Notes under the pieces: model-generated
What the model saw: the letters and a program-made list of their open reading frames with translations, nothing else
The model's database searches: none
Told to the model about the DNA's origin: nothing
Shown here: in pieces, positions 36,829 through 44,824 of the stretch
Position numbering within the stretch: the first letter of the stretch is position 1
Layout: every line of letters begins with the position of its first letter
From: Streptomyces sp. Edi2
Lineage (GTDB): Bacteria; Actinomycetota; Actinomycetes; Streptomycetales; Streptomycetaceae
Assembly: GCF_040253635.1 (NCBI RefSeq)
Contig: NZ_JBEJGX010000003.1
Location: 2,294,001-2,358,000, forward strand
Reading direction: 5' to 3'
Length of the DNA: 64,000 nt
Translations under genes and position numbers: made by a program

Positions 36829-37875
36829 TCAGGGCCTGGTGAGGGAGGAGATCGGCATCATCCCGACGGGGTCGTAGCGCACCCGTGCGCCGGGATAGGG
36901 CGCGTGGACCACTTGGCCGTTGCCGACGTACATCCCGACGTGGCTGCCGTCGGAGCGGTAGATGACCAGGTCACCGGGCTGCGCCTGGCTGAGGGGCACC
37001 TGCCGGCCGGCGCCGCGCTGCGCCTGCGAGGTACGCGGGAGGGAGACGCCGGCCCGCCCGTAGGCCCATTGGGTGAGTCCGGAGCAGTCGAAGGACGAGG
37101 GGCCGTTGCCTCCCCATGCGTAGGGCCGGCCGACCGCGGCGCGCACCGCGGCGACGGCCGCGGCGGCCCGCCCGGAGGCCGGTGCGGCCCCCCGCAGGTC
37201 CGGGGCCGCCTCGTGGCGGCCGTCGCTCCGGGAGGCCCGGGCGTAGGCCTCCCTGGCGTCCCTGGGGAGCGCGTTCAGCAGCCGCCGCGCCGTGGCCAGC
37301 TTGTGCTGGACGTCCTTCTTGTGGCGCGCGACCTCCTTGCGTCCGGCCTCCAGCTCCGCCAGCTTCCGTACGGTCTCCCTGCGCTGCTGCTCCAGGGAGC
37401 GCTGTGCGGCCCGCAGCCCGCGCAGCTCACGGGCCTGTCCGGCGCCCAGCCGGTCGAGGGCGGAGGCCTTCTCCAGGTAGGTCTCGGGCCGTTCGGAGAG
37501 CATCAGCCTGACCGTGGGGTCCATCCCGCCGGCCCGGTACTGGGCGGCCGCCAGCGCGCCCAGCCGGCCGCGCATCCGGTTGACCCGCTCCTGGGCGCGG
37601 GCGGTGCGGTCCTGGAGGGCCGCCACCTGGCCGCGCAGCTTCTTGGTCCGGGCGTCCGCACCGTTGAACTTCTCGGTGGCCCGCTCCGCCTGTTCGTAGA
37701 GGTGGTCGACCCGCGAGGCCGCCGCATCGCGGTCGGCGGCGGTGCGGCCGACGGGGTCGGCCACGGCCTGCGGTGCCGACAGCGCGCCGGCCGCGGTCGC
37801 CAGGGCGGCCGACACCACGGTGACTCCGGCGAGGGCGGTCCGGCCTTGCTGCGAGGTACGGCGGTGGGACGCCAC
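36829..37875 (-). CDS. NlpC/P60 peptidoglycan hydrolase (first of two)
   Basis: A 348-residue secreted cell-wall hydrolase from GTG 37875, with AGGAG upstream. The signal peptide covers residues 1-38 (VTVVSAALATAAGALSAPQAVA). A long coiled coil follows (about 45-215, HLYEQAERATEKFNGADART onward), then the NlpC/P60 domain: nucleophile Cys in SSFDCSGLTQWAYGRAGVSL, His in GSHVGMYVGNGQVVHAP. It probably cuts the D-Glu-mDAP bond. It closely resembles the next gene upstream (38146-39171), from which it is separated by a strong terminator. Confidence 0.93.
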   Translation of the reverse strand: MASHRRTSQQGRTALAGVTVVSAALATAAGALSAPQAVADPVGRTAADRDAAASRVDHLYEQAERATEKFNGADARTKKLRGQVAALQDRTARAQERVNRMRGRLGALAAAQYRAGGMDPTVRLMLSERPETYLEKASALDRLGAGQARELRGLRAAQRSLEQQRRETVRKLAELEAGRKEVARHKKDVQHKLATARRLLNALPRDAREAYARASRSDGRHEAAPDLRGAAPASGRAAAAVAAVRAAVGRPYAWGGNGPSSFDCSGLTQWAYGRAGVSLPRTSQAQRGAGRQVPLSQAQPGDLVIYRSDGSHVGMYVGNGQVVHAPYPGARVRYDPVGMMPISSLTRP

Positions 37876-37894
37876 GAGAGCCGACTCCTTCCGA

Positions 37895-37935
37895 TGGGGT
37901 ACCCCCTGCGTGAGCGCAGCCGAGAGCTCGGGGGA
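37895..37935 (-). repeat. Palindromic repeat variant upstream of NlpC/P60
   Basis: On the minus strand CCCCCGAGCTCTCGGCTGCG followed by CTCACGCAGGGGGTACCCCA. This is a variant of the repeat in trpEG and at 29463. It lies 20 bp upstream of the GTG start, within the 5' leader, and could form a hairpin close to the ribosome site. Confidence 0.7.
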
Positions 37936-38035
37936 AGCCCCTGCCGCCCCGGGAGGGCGGTCGGTGAAACCGGAAGCTGCGAGGGCAGACAGTACGGCGC
38001 CGGTGCGATCCGGCCAAAGCCACCATTTCACCCGC

Positions 38036-38081
38036 AAAAAGCCGCCCCGCCGGTGACTGTGCAGGTCACCGGCGGGGCGGC
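38036..38081 (-). terminator. Strong intrinsic terminator between the two NlpC/P60 genes
   Basis: Perfect 17-bp stem GCCGCCCCGCCGGTGAC (38041-38057) with 38065-38081 around a 7-nt loop, followed on the minus strand by TTTTT (complement of 38036-38040). It ends transcription of the 38146-39171 gene. Confidence 0.93.
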
Positions 38082-38145
38082 AAGTCAGTGGCCGAAGCCG
38101 CAATTCGCCCGTTCGGGCGGCAGGTTGAGCAGGTTGTGAGGCTTT

Positions 38146-39171
38146 TCAGACCCGCACGCCGAACGCGAACTCCATGTTGCTCATGGGCTCGTAGCGCACG
38201 GAGGCGCCGGGCTTCGGTGCGTGCAGCACCTGGCCGTTGCCCGCGTAGAGACCGATGTGGTGCAGGTCGCTGTAGAAGAGCACCAGATCGCCGGGCTTGA
38301 GGGCGCTCTGCGAGGCGATCCGGGTACCGGCGTTGGCCTGTGCCTGCGAGGTACGCGGCAGCGACTGGCCGGCCTGCTGGTAGGCCCAGGAGGTCAGACC
38401 CGAGCAGTCGAAGGAGGACGGGCCGGTGGCGCCCCAGACGTACGGCGAACCTATCTTGGACTGAGCGGCGGCCAGGGCGGCCGCACCGCGCTGCGAGGCC
38501 GGCACGTCATCACCGAGGTTGACCCGCGAGTTGCTGCGGTTGGCGCGGTTCTGCTCGGCCTGCATGGCCGCCCGCTCCTTGGCCGTCATCTTGTTGAGCA
38601 GCTGCTGCGCCTCGGCCAGCTTGCCCTTGATCTCGTCCTTCTTGTCACCGAGCGCCTTACGGGTCTCGGAGAGGTCCTTGATCTTGGCCGAGGCCTCCGC
38701 GCGCTCCTGGGCGAGCCGGCGCTGCTTGTCCGCGACGGTCTTGAGCTGGTCGGCCTGCTTGCCGCTCAACTGGTCGAGCGTGGCGGCCTTTTCGAGGTAG
38801 GTGTCCGGGTCGCCGGAGAGGAACAGCTGGACCGAGGGGTCGATGCTGCCGCTGCGGTACTGACCGGAGGCAACGGCACCGAGGCCCTTGCGCATCTGGT
38901 TCAGCTCACCCTGCCCGCGGGCGACCTTGTCCTGGAGGTCGTCGACCTCCTTCTGGAGCTTGTCCTGCTGCTCCTTGACCCCGTCGTACTTCTCGGTGGC
39001 CTGCTCGGCCTCGTTGTACAGCTTGTCGACCTCGGACTTGACGTCCTTCTTCGACTGGTGCGGGTCGGCCTGGGCGGCCTGGGACGAAAGGGCGACGGCC
39101 GCCGCGGCGGTGGCGGTGAGCACGGTCACGCGAGTACGGCTCGGCTGCTTGGGTCGACGGTGGGACGCCAC
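38146..39171 (-). CDS. NlpC/P60 peptidoglycan hydrolase, RipA-like (second of two)
   Basis: A 341-residue secreted hydrolase with the same plan as its neighbour: signal peptide ending near SSQAAQADP, a coiled coil (about 40-215, SEVDKLYNEAEQATEKYDGV onward), and the NlpC/P60 domain with Cys in SSFDCSGLTSWAYQQAGQSL and His in LHHIGLYAGNGQVLHAP. The GTG start follows AGAAGGAG. The leader (39198-39260) resembles part of a c-di-AMP riboswitch, which in actinomycetes often controls such wall hydrolases. Confidence 0.94.
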   Translation of the reverse strand: MASHRRPKQPSRTRVTVLTATAAAAVALSSQAAQADPHQSKKDVKSEVDKLYNEAEQATEKYDGVKEQQDKLQKEVDDLQDKVARGQGELNQMRKGLGAVASGQYRSGSIDPSVQLFLSGDPDTYLEKAATLDQLSGKQADQLKTVADKQRRLAQERAEASAKIKDLSETRKALGDKKDEIKGKLAEAQQLLNKMTAKERAAMQAEQNRANRSNSRVNLGDDVPASQRGAAALAAAQSKIGSPYVWGATGPSSFDCSGLTSWAYQQAGQSLPRTSQAQANAGTRIASQSALKPGDLVLFYSDLHHIGLYAGNGQVLHAPKPGASVRYEPMSNMEFAFGVRV

Positions 39172-39197
39172 GGGGGCGAGCTCCTTCTTCCTCCAGC

Positions 39198-39260
39198 CGC
39201 CTACCGGGAAGTGGGGGGGGTGAGACCCCGGCTCCGCGTGAACGCCGCGGACTCGGCGGT
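39198..39260 (-). promoter_or_regulatory. Possible remnant of a ydaO-type c-di-AMP riboswitch
   Basis: On the minus strand the leader reads ACCGCCGAGTCCGCG, a short hairpin (TCCGCG/CGCGGA), GGAGCCGGGG, and after a short C-rich gap CCCGGTAGGCGG. These match the first and last conserved blocks of Streptomyces ydaO riboswitches as I remember them, including the CCGCC/GGCGG closing pair. The middle helices (with GGGGTGAATC and CAGCTAACC) are missing. It may be a degenerate or minimal form; a covariance-model search would decide. Confidence 0.42.
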
Positions 39261-39476
39261 ACCTTCACGGTTCATCCCGGTTGGATGATCAGATTCATGA
39301 AGGTTCGGGGCTGACCTTAGTAACCGAGCTGTGATCGCTTCAAATCCTCAGGGAAAAATTCTGCGCCACCAGCCCCATCTTTTACCAACATCGCACAGGC
39401 AGTGAGCGCCACTTGACGCTCAGAGACGGATTGCCGGCGCTTACGGTGTTTCGGCGGCCGGACGACGGGCAGTGCG

Positions 39477-40850
39477 TCAGGTCCGGGCAAGTCGTTTGAG
39501 GAGCAGTGCCGATGCCACCGGCCGCGCCCCGGCCTTCGCCACCCCGTCGGCCACTTCCCGGTCCGTGGAGACCACGACGACCGGACGGCCGGGCGGTTCG
39601 GCCCGAACCAGCTGACGAATCAACTCATCGGCCGTTACGCCCGGTTTGCTGAACAGGACCCGGACGCCGCGCGGCGGGGCGAGCAGCACCGGCGCCGCGA
39701 GCTCCGCACCGTCGAAGACACAGGTCATCTCCGCACCGGTCTGCGCCGCCAGCACCGCGAGGCCGCCCAGCAGCCGCAGCCGCTGCTTGTCGAGCGGCAT
39801 GGTCGGATAGCCGGTTTTGGTGACGTTGTAGCCATCCACCACCAAATGCGCCTGCGGCAGCGCCAGAAGCTGGTCGAGCAGCGCCGGGTCCATCTCCGAC
39901 AGCGCCCGCGTCGCGATGTCCTTCGGGGTCATCCGTCCCGGCGCGACCGCCTCGACGGTGTCCGCCGGATGGACGCTGGCGGGCGGCAGCGCGAGTTCGC
40001 GGCGCAGCCCCTGCGCCGCGTCCAGGACCGTGTCCAGCAGCAGCCGCAGCCGCATGTCCTCGACGCTGCGGCCCTCGCGGGCGGAGCGCCGGCTGGTCTC
40101 CAACGCCGTCTCCGCCTCGGTGATCCGGGCCTTGAGCCGGCGCACCTCGCTGTCCGCCGCGGTCTTCTCCGTGGCCGCCCGGTCCCGTACGTCCGCCATG
40201 GCGGCCTCGGCCTTGCGCACCGCGGCCTCACCGCGCTTGACGTCGCTCAGCGCGCTGCGCAGCTTGCGGCGCAGCGACTCGCTCTCCTTGCGGGCCGCGT
40301 CCAGGTCCACCCGGATCCGGTCGGCCTCCGTACGGGCCTCGCCGCGCGCCTGCGCCAGCTCCTCGCGCAGCCTGGCCAGCTCGCGTTCGGCCTCCTCGCC
40401 GGCCCGCTCGGCGCGCGCCCGCTGCGCCTCCTCACCGGCCGCCGCGACGAGCTTGACCCAGCCTTCGGGGCGCAGCACATAGGCGGCCGCCGCGACATCG
40501 AGCGGATCCGCGGCCGCGGGCGGGGTGCCGTGCTCCAGCGCCTCGGCGAGCTCCGACTGCGCCTCACGCAGCTTCCCCGCGATCCGCTGCCGGAAGACCG
40601 CGTCGCTCTCCAGCGCCGCAGCCATCGCATTTCCGGCGAATTTGGCCCGACGAGTCGGGGTGAACCGGGCGTACTGCCGCAGCGGGGGCGGGAGTTCGGC
40701 GAGCGTCAGCGCGCCGAACGACTCCGCGGTGAGCGCCACGACCCGGCGCCGTACGCCCTCGGGCAGCGGACGGTCGAGCACGTCGTCGGCCGCACCCTCG
40801 GGTGCGTCCGCACGCCGGTCCCCCGACTCCCCTTCTGGACGGTCCACCAC
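39477..40850 (-). CDS. NYN-domain (PIN-like) putative RNA-binding/nuclease protein
   Basis: A 457-residue protein. About residues 120-290 form a long coiled coil (RAERAGEEAERELARLREEL and on). The C-terminal part is a NYN/YacP-like domain with LVVDGYNVTKTGYP (first Asp), TCVFDGAELAAP and VVVVSTDREVADGV, the three acidic positions expected for a PIN-type nuclease. The N-terminus (RPLPEGVRRRVVALTAESFG) is conserved in actinobacteria. By family it may act on RNA at the ribosome; the target is unknown. The 305-bp gap before it (39172-39476) holds the NlpC leader and promoter only. Confidence 0.88.
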   Translation of the reverse strand: MVDRPEGESGDRRADAPEGAADDVLDRPLPEGVRRRVVALTAESFGALTLAELPPPLRQYARFTPTRRAKFAGNAMAAALESDAVFRQRIAGKLREAQSELAEALEHGTPPAAADPLDVAAAAYVLRPEGWVKLVAAAGEEAQRARAERAGEEAERELARLREELAQARGEARTEADRIRVDLDAARKESESLRRKLRSALSDVKRGEAAVRKAEAAMADVRDRAATEKTAADSEVRRLKARITEAETALETSRRSAREGRSVEDMRLRLLLDTVLDAAQGLRRELALPPASVHPADTVEAVAPGRMTPKDIATRALSEMDPALLDQLLALPQAHLVVDGYNVTKTGYPTMPLDKQRLRLLGGLAVLAAQTGAEMTCVFDGAELAAPVLLAPPRGVRVLFSKPGVTADELIRQLVRAEPPGRPVVVVSTDREVADGVAKAGARPVASALLLKRLART

Positions 40851-40868
40851 GGCTGCATCGCTCCGATC

Positions 40869-41108
40869 TCAGGCGTTCGCGCCCGGACGGTCGACCAGCT
40901 CGATCTGGTCGACCGCGTTGCACCAGCGGCAGCGCACGGACTCGATGCTCTCACTGAGGACCTCGCGCTCCTCCACCGTCGGCGCCCCGGCCAGGTCCAG
41001 GTGGACGTACTCCACGACCTTGGAACGGCGCGTCACATCGAACCGCGTGAGGTTGCCGCACAGCGTGCAGCGCCACCGGGTCCCGTCCGTCGGCAGGGGA
41101 ACAGCCAT
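40869..41108 (-). CDS. Small zinc-ribbon protein
   Basis: A 79-residue protein starting MAVPLPTDGTRWRCTLCGN. Two CxxC pairs (RCTLC and RCRWC) make a zinc ribbon. Between them lies a strand-rich region, VVEYVHLDLAGAPTVEEREV. The ATG at 41108 has GAGGA 7 bp before it; an ATG 24 bp upstream is possible. It precedes the NYN-domain gene by 18 bp on the same strand, so the two are probably one transcript. Function unknown. Confidence 0.85.
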   Translation of the reverse strand: MAVPLPTDGTRWRCTLCGNLTRFDVTRRSKVVEYVHLDLAGAPTVEEREVLSESIESVRCRWCNAVDQIELVDRPGANA

Positions 41109-41302
41109 CGTGTCGTCCTCTTTCGTGCTCATCGGTGTCGTGCTGCTGCGCGGTTCACGCGGTGCGCCGTCGGATCGCGGAAGTACGCAAAGTACTGCCT
41201 GTAACCCTACGGCCTGATGGGGGGCCGGTGCGGGCCCGCCCAGGTGCCGGGACGCGGCGAGGCACTCTGTCCCGATTGCCCGCATTGGGTCATGATCACC
41301 TC

Positions 41303-42082
41303 ATGACGGCGCCGGCCCCTTCACCCCGTTCACCCCGCTCGTCCGGTCTCCTCCCCCGCCCTCCGCACCCCACCCGGTCGCTCGCCGCGGTGTTCTCGCG
41401 GATGACGAATGTGCTGACCGGCCTGTGCTGCGCGGTCTTCGTGCTCGGCCCCGCCTCCGGCCTGAACCGGATATACGGCACCGGCGAGGCCCTGCTCAAG
41501 GCCCAGACCGCATATTTCGAGCGGTGGGGCGTGATCCCGCTGGAGCTGTGGAGCGGTTCGGTACGGGCGCTGGTCACCCCGCTCACCGCGTTATTCGTGC
41601 ACGGCAGCTGGCTGCACCTGCTCGGCAACGTGCTGTTCCTGTACGTCTTCGGCGCCATGACCGAGGCACGTATGGGCAGGCTGCCGTTCACCGCCTTCTA
41701 CCTCATCATCGGCTACCTGGCGCTGCTCGGCTACGCGGCCGCCCACGCCACCTCGGGCCAGACACTGGTGGGCGCCTCCGGCTCGATCTCCGGTGTCCTC
41801 GGCGCCTTCCTCTTCCTGTTCCCCACGGCCCGGGTCACCAGCCTCTTCCCGTTCCTCTTCTTCCTGCCGCTGCGCTTCCCCGCCTGGATCGTGCTGCTGT
41901 TCTGGTTCTTCCTGCAGTGGCAGGCCGCGCAGGACGACCCCCGCGGCCCCGGCGTCGCCTACCTCGCCCATGTCATCGGCTTCACGCTCGGCTTCCTGTA
42001 CGCCTGGGCCCGCTACCGGAGGGATAGTGTGGGGGCCACCAGGGGAGATGACCGGGCGACCGAGGGAGAGAGCCAGCCGTGA
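41303..42082 (+). CDS. Rhomboid-family intramembrane serine protease
   Basis: A 259-residue protein with six or so membrane helices. The catalytic Ser is in LVGASGSISGVLGAFLFLFP (GxSG) and the His in VAYLAHVIGFTLGF. The HGSWLHLLGNVLFLYVFG segment is the family's HxxxN motif. The ATG at 41303 lies after a Pro-rich shadow extension that would begin at 41135. The C-terminal 25 residues are cytosolic and charged. The stop overlaps the GTG start of the next gene. Substrates unknown. Confidence 0.92.
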   Translation: MTAPAPSPRSPRSSGLLPRPPHPTRSLAAVFSRMTNVLTGLCCAVFVLGPASGLNRIYGTGEALLKAQTAYFERWGVIPLELWSGSVRALVTPLTALFVHGSWLHLLGNVLFLYVFGAMTEARMGRLPFTAFYLIIGYLALLGYAAAHATSGQTLVGASGSISGVLGAFLFLFPTARVTSLFPFLFFLPLRFPAWIVLLFWFFLQWQAAQDDPRGPGVAYLAHVIGFTLGFLYAWARYRRDSVGATRGDDRATEGESQP

Positions 42083-42360
42083 TCACGTCGATCGTGCTCA
42101 TCAAGACCAACGTGGACCAGATCCCGGAGATCGCCGAGAAGATCGCCGCGCTGGAAGGGGTCAGCGAGGTCTACTCGGTCACGGGCGCCCACGACCTGAT
42201 CGCCATGGTGCGGGTCGCCGCCCACGACGACCTCGCGGACGTCATCCCCGGCCGCATCAGCAAGGTTCCTGGCGTCGCCTCCACGGAGACGCATATTGCG
42301 TTCCGGACGTATTCGCAGCATGACCTTGAGGCTGCCTTTGCGATTGGGCTCGACGCGTAG
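42079..42360 (+). CDS. Stand-alone Lrp/AsnC ligand-binding (RAM) domain protein
   Basis: A 93-residue protein from a GTG that overlaps the rhomboid stop by 4 bp. ITSIVLIKTNVDQIPEIAEK, LEGVSEVYSVTGAHDLIAMV and GVASTETHIAFRTYS are the beta-alpha-beta-beta-alpha-beta RAM domain of Lrp/AsnC regulators, without any helix-turn-helix. Such stand-alone domains assemble into rings and bind amino acids, and may modulate full-length Lrp proteins. Tight coupling with rhomboid is conserved in streptomycetes as I recall. The second repeat island follows its stop at once. Confidence 0.93.
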   Translation: MITSIVLIKTNVDQIPEIAEKIAALEGVSEVYSVTGAHDLIAMVRVAAHDDLADVIPGRISKVPGVASTETHIAFRTYSQHDLEAAFAIGLDA

Positions 42361-42364
42361 CCCA

Positions 42365-42625
42365 AATTTTTTCCCACGTTTTCGGCTTTCCCGACGTAGT
42401 TGTTGTTCGCCGTTTTGCGCCCGCTTCGCGAGTGCGCCGGCCGTTTCGCCTGCGGCGGGCGGGGTCCGCTGCGCGGGGCTGTGGGTGCGGTGACGGACCT
42501 CCGGGGCAGGGGTGTGGGACTGCTTCGCTTTACGTCCCACACCCCTGCCCCTCCGGCCCGTCCCCTCCCGTGAGTGGAGGAAGTGAAGGTGGGTGGGGGC
42601 GGGCGTCGATCACAGACATTTCCCG
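42365..42625 (+). repeat. Intergenic repeat element, left half (locus 2)
   Basis: Same blocks and order as 9150-9392: CGGCTTTCCC, GCCTGCGGCGGGCGGGGTCC, the hairpin, CTCCGGCCCGTCCCCTCCCG, GATCACAGACATTTCCC. It starts directly after the stop of the AsnC-domain gene. The whole stretch 42361-43053 holds no credible gene. Confidence 0.9.
42503..42551 (+). repeat. Hairpin copy C with invariant loop
   Basis: Perfect 18-bp stem GGGGCAGGGGTGTGGGAC (42503-42520) with 42534-42551 around TGCTTCGCTTTAC (42521-42533). The stem differs from copy A at several positions, all compensated on the other arm. Confidence 0.92.
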
Positions 42626-42649
42626 GTGCCCGCGCCACAGTCCATTACT

Positions 42650-42708
42650 CGTGCCAGGGCCATTTCCCCGTGCCAGGGCCATTCCCCTGTGCCCACGGGC
42701 ATTCCCCT
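42650..42708 (+). repeat. About 20-bp tandem units in the island spacer
   Basis: Three units of the type GTGCCAGGGCCATTCCCC (42650-42669, 42670-42688, 42689-42708). Similar but more diverged units are present in the spacer of locus 1 (about 9393-9460). Confidence 0.75.
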
Positions 42709-42764
42709 ACGTCCACAACGCGCACCGGACCAGCCACAGCCACCCCCCACCGGCCCTCTTCCCA

Positions 42765-43048
42765 CCCACCCAACGGGAGGGGACGGGCCGGAGCGGGTGG
42801 GTGTCCGGACGTAAAGCGAAGCAGTCCGGACACCCACCCGCGCAGGCCCGTCACCGCACCCCGACAGCCCCGCGCAGCGGACCCGCCCGCCGCAGGCGCA
42901 ACGGCGGGACAGCCGAACCCGGGGCGGCCGCAAAGCGCAACGGACCGGCCCGCCGCCAGGCGCAACGGCGGCAAACCCCCACGGCGGGACGGCCGAAAAC
43001 GTGGGCCAGCGGCAAAGCGCAGCGGAACGGCGGGGAAGACAAAAACGT
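42765..43048 (-). repeat. Intergenic repeat element, right half, inverted (locus 2)
   Basis: Inverted copy of the left half, as at 9495-9830, ending a few bases from the stop codon (43054) of the convergent aminotransferase gene. Read from that gene, it is also a 3'-adjacent element. Confidence 0.9.
42793..42841 (-). repeat. Hairpin copy D with invariant loop
   Basis: Perfect 18-bp stem GCGGGTGGGTGTCCGGAC (42793-42810) with 42824-42841 around GTAAAGCGAAGCA (the loop in reverse complement, 42811-42823). Confidence 0.92.
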
Positions 43049-43053
43049 GGGAT

Positions 43054-44433
43054 TCACACCGCGCTGCGCGCGGGAACGCAACGGCCGTCCTCCGTCTGAT
43101 AGTTCCAGCGGGCGCCGTTGGTGACCAGTTCCTTGACGGCGCGGAGGAAGCGGTCGACATGCTCGTCGGGGGTGCCGGCGCCGAAACTCACGCGGATGGC
43201 GTTCAGGGAGCGCTCGCCGGGGGCCGCGTCGGGCGCCCCGCACTCTCCCGGGTCCTGCGGTTCGCTGCCCAGGAGGGTGCGGACGAGGGGGTGGGCGCAG
43301 AAGAGGCCGTCGCGGACGCCGATGCCGTACTCGGCGGAGAGCGCGGCCGCGAAGTGGGAGCTGTTCCAGCCCTCGACGATGAAGGAGAGGACGCCGACGC
43401 GTGCCGCGTCCTCGCCGAAGAGGGAGAGCACGTTGACCTCGGGCACCTCGGCCAGGCCGGCGCGGAGGCGGGCGATCAGCTCCTGTTCGCGGGTGGCCAG
43501 GTCCTCGAAGCCGGCTTCGGTCAGGGCCTGGCAGGCCGAGGCGATGGCGTAGGCGCCGATGACATTGGGCGAACCGGCCTCGTGCCGGGCGGCGGTGGTG
43601 TGCCACTCGACGTCCACCCCGCCGTCGGTGCGCCGGGCGACCTTGCGGCTGGCGCCGCCGCCGGCCAGGTACGGGGCGGCGTTCTGCAGCCAGTCCGCGC
43701 GGCCTGCCAGCACACCGGCGCCGAACGGCGCGTACAGCTTGTGGCCGGAGAAGGCGATCCAGTCGACGTCCAGCTCGGCGATGTCCACGGGGTGGTGCGG
43801 GACGAGCTGCGCCGCGTCCAGCACGATGCGCGCGCCGTGGGCATGCGCGGCGGCCGCCAGCTCGCGCACCGGCCACAGCTCACCGGTCACGTTGGACGCA
43901 CCGGTTACACAGACCAGCGCCGGGCCGTAGGGATCGCGCTCGGCCAGTGCCTTCTCCAGGGTGTCCACCGCCTGCCGCGGGGTGCGCGGCGCGTTGAGGT
44001 AGGTCACCGCGACGTCCGGGCGCTGCTCCCAGGGCAGCAGCGAGGCGTGGTGCTCGGTCTCGAAGACGAAGACCCGGGTGTGCTCGGGGAGTACGGCCGC
44101 GAGGAGGTTCAGCGAGTCGGTGGTGGAGCGGGTGAAGACCACCTGGTGGTCGTCGCCGCAGCCCAGGAACTCCGCGATGGTCCGGCGGCTGTTCTCGAAG
44201 AGGTCGGTGGACAGCTGCGAGAGGTACCCGGCGCCGCGGTGCACGCTGCCGTAGTACGGGGCGTAGGCCGCCACGTCGTCCCAGACCCGCTGCAGTGCGG
44301 GGGCGCTGGCGGCGTAGTCCAGCGCGGCGTAGTCGACCTCGCCGCCGGTCACCAGCGGGACGCGGACGTCCCGGCCGAGGACGGGCAGCGGGGCACAGAC
44401 GGAGCGGTCGGCGGCAACGGCGGAAACAGACAT
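43054..44433 (-). CDS. Class V aminotransferase/cysteine desulfurase-like enzyme under SAM-IV control
   Basis: A 459-residue PLP enzyme. The PLP lysine is in WIAFSGHKLYAPFGAGVL. TRSTTDSLNLLAAVLP, FETEHHASLLPW, VLDAAQLVPHHPVDI and HEAGSPNVIGAYAIASAC are typical of the NifS/CsdB class V fold. The insert with WHTTAARHEAGSPN distinguishes it from housekeeping IscS or SufS. It is preceded by a SAM-IV riboswitch and a 180-nt leader, so it should be turned off when S-adenosylmethionine is plentiful. That points to a role in sulfur amino acid metabolism. The reaction itself is unknown. Confidence 0.9.
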   Translation of the reverse strand: MSVSAVAADRSVCAPLPVLGRDVRVPLVTGGEVDYAALDYAASAPALQRVWDDVAAYAPYYGSVHRGAGYLSQLSTDLFENSRRTIAEFLGCGDDHQVVFTRSTTDSLNLLAAVLPEHTRVFVFETEHHASLLPWEQRPDVAVTYLNAPRTPRQAVDTLEKALAERDPYGPALVCVTGASNVTGELWPVRELAAAAHAHGARIVLDAAQLVPHHPVDIAELDVDWIAFSGHKLYAPFGAGVLAGRADWLQNAAPYLAGGGASRKVARRTDGGVDVEWHTTAARHEAGSPNVIGAYAIASACQALTEAGFEDLATREQELIARLRAGLAEVPEVNVLSLFGEDAARVGVLSFIVEGWNSSHFAAALSAEYGIGVRDGLFCAHPLVRTLLGSEPQDPGECGAPDAAPGERSLNAIRVSFGAGTPDEHVDRFLRAVKELVTNGARWNYQTEDGRCVPARSAV

Positions 44434-44614
44434 GGCGAACTCCCGTAAGAGGCAAGTGAATTCGCTGCGGGGCGGAGCGCGTCGGGTGTGCGCGGGGCGC
44501 ACGGCAGGGCGCCGCAGCGGAAAGGAAAAAGGGATGCGGAAAAGGGGCCGTCGAGCCCTATCGCATTCGCTGATTCACGGAAGTTCTCCCTCGGGGACCA
44601 GGATCCCTGGCGAG

Positions 44615-44733
44615 GGATCCGCGCTTGCCGCAGACCTCGCTGCCTACGGCCTGGTCATCACCCGGGGCACCCCGCCACGGAAGGAGGGTTGCCGGACAGC
44701 GGGCCGGGGCCTGCATCGCTGTCACTCGTGACC
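44615..44733 (-). promoter_or_regulatory. SAM-IV riboswitch
   Basis: On the minus strand the segment begins GGTCACGAGTGACAGCG. It continues with GCCCCGGCCCGCTGTCCGGC, AACCCTCC, GGGGTGCCCCGGGTGATGAC, CAGGCC and a final GCGGCAAGCGCGGATCCC. These are the conserved blocks of actinobacterial SAM-IV aptamers in order. Just downstream GGATCCCT/AGGGATCC (44602-44621) forms an 8-bp hairpin that shares bases with the aptamer 3' end, the likely expression platform. It lies 182 nt before the class V aminotransferase start. Confidence 0.93.
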
Positions 44734-44763
44734 TGCGCAGAATCATGCCATACGGGCAACATC

Positions 44764-44802
44764 ACGCAAGCCCCGGTCCGGATGGCGGAACGGGGCTTGC
44801 GT
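44764..44802 (-). terminator. Terminator hairpin after trpD
   Basis: 12-bp stem (ACGCAAGCCCCG, 44764-44775, with 44791-44802) with a further 4-bp inner stem. It lies 22 bp past the trpD stop and just before the SAM-IV element. Confidence 0.78.
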
Positions 44803-44824
44803 CACACGCTGTGTTACCGGGCGC

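Noticed and set aside
42650..42708. Could the short repeats be a CRISPR array?
   Set aside because: The units are imperfect, directly adjacent with no unique spacers of constant length, and no cas genes are present.
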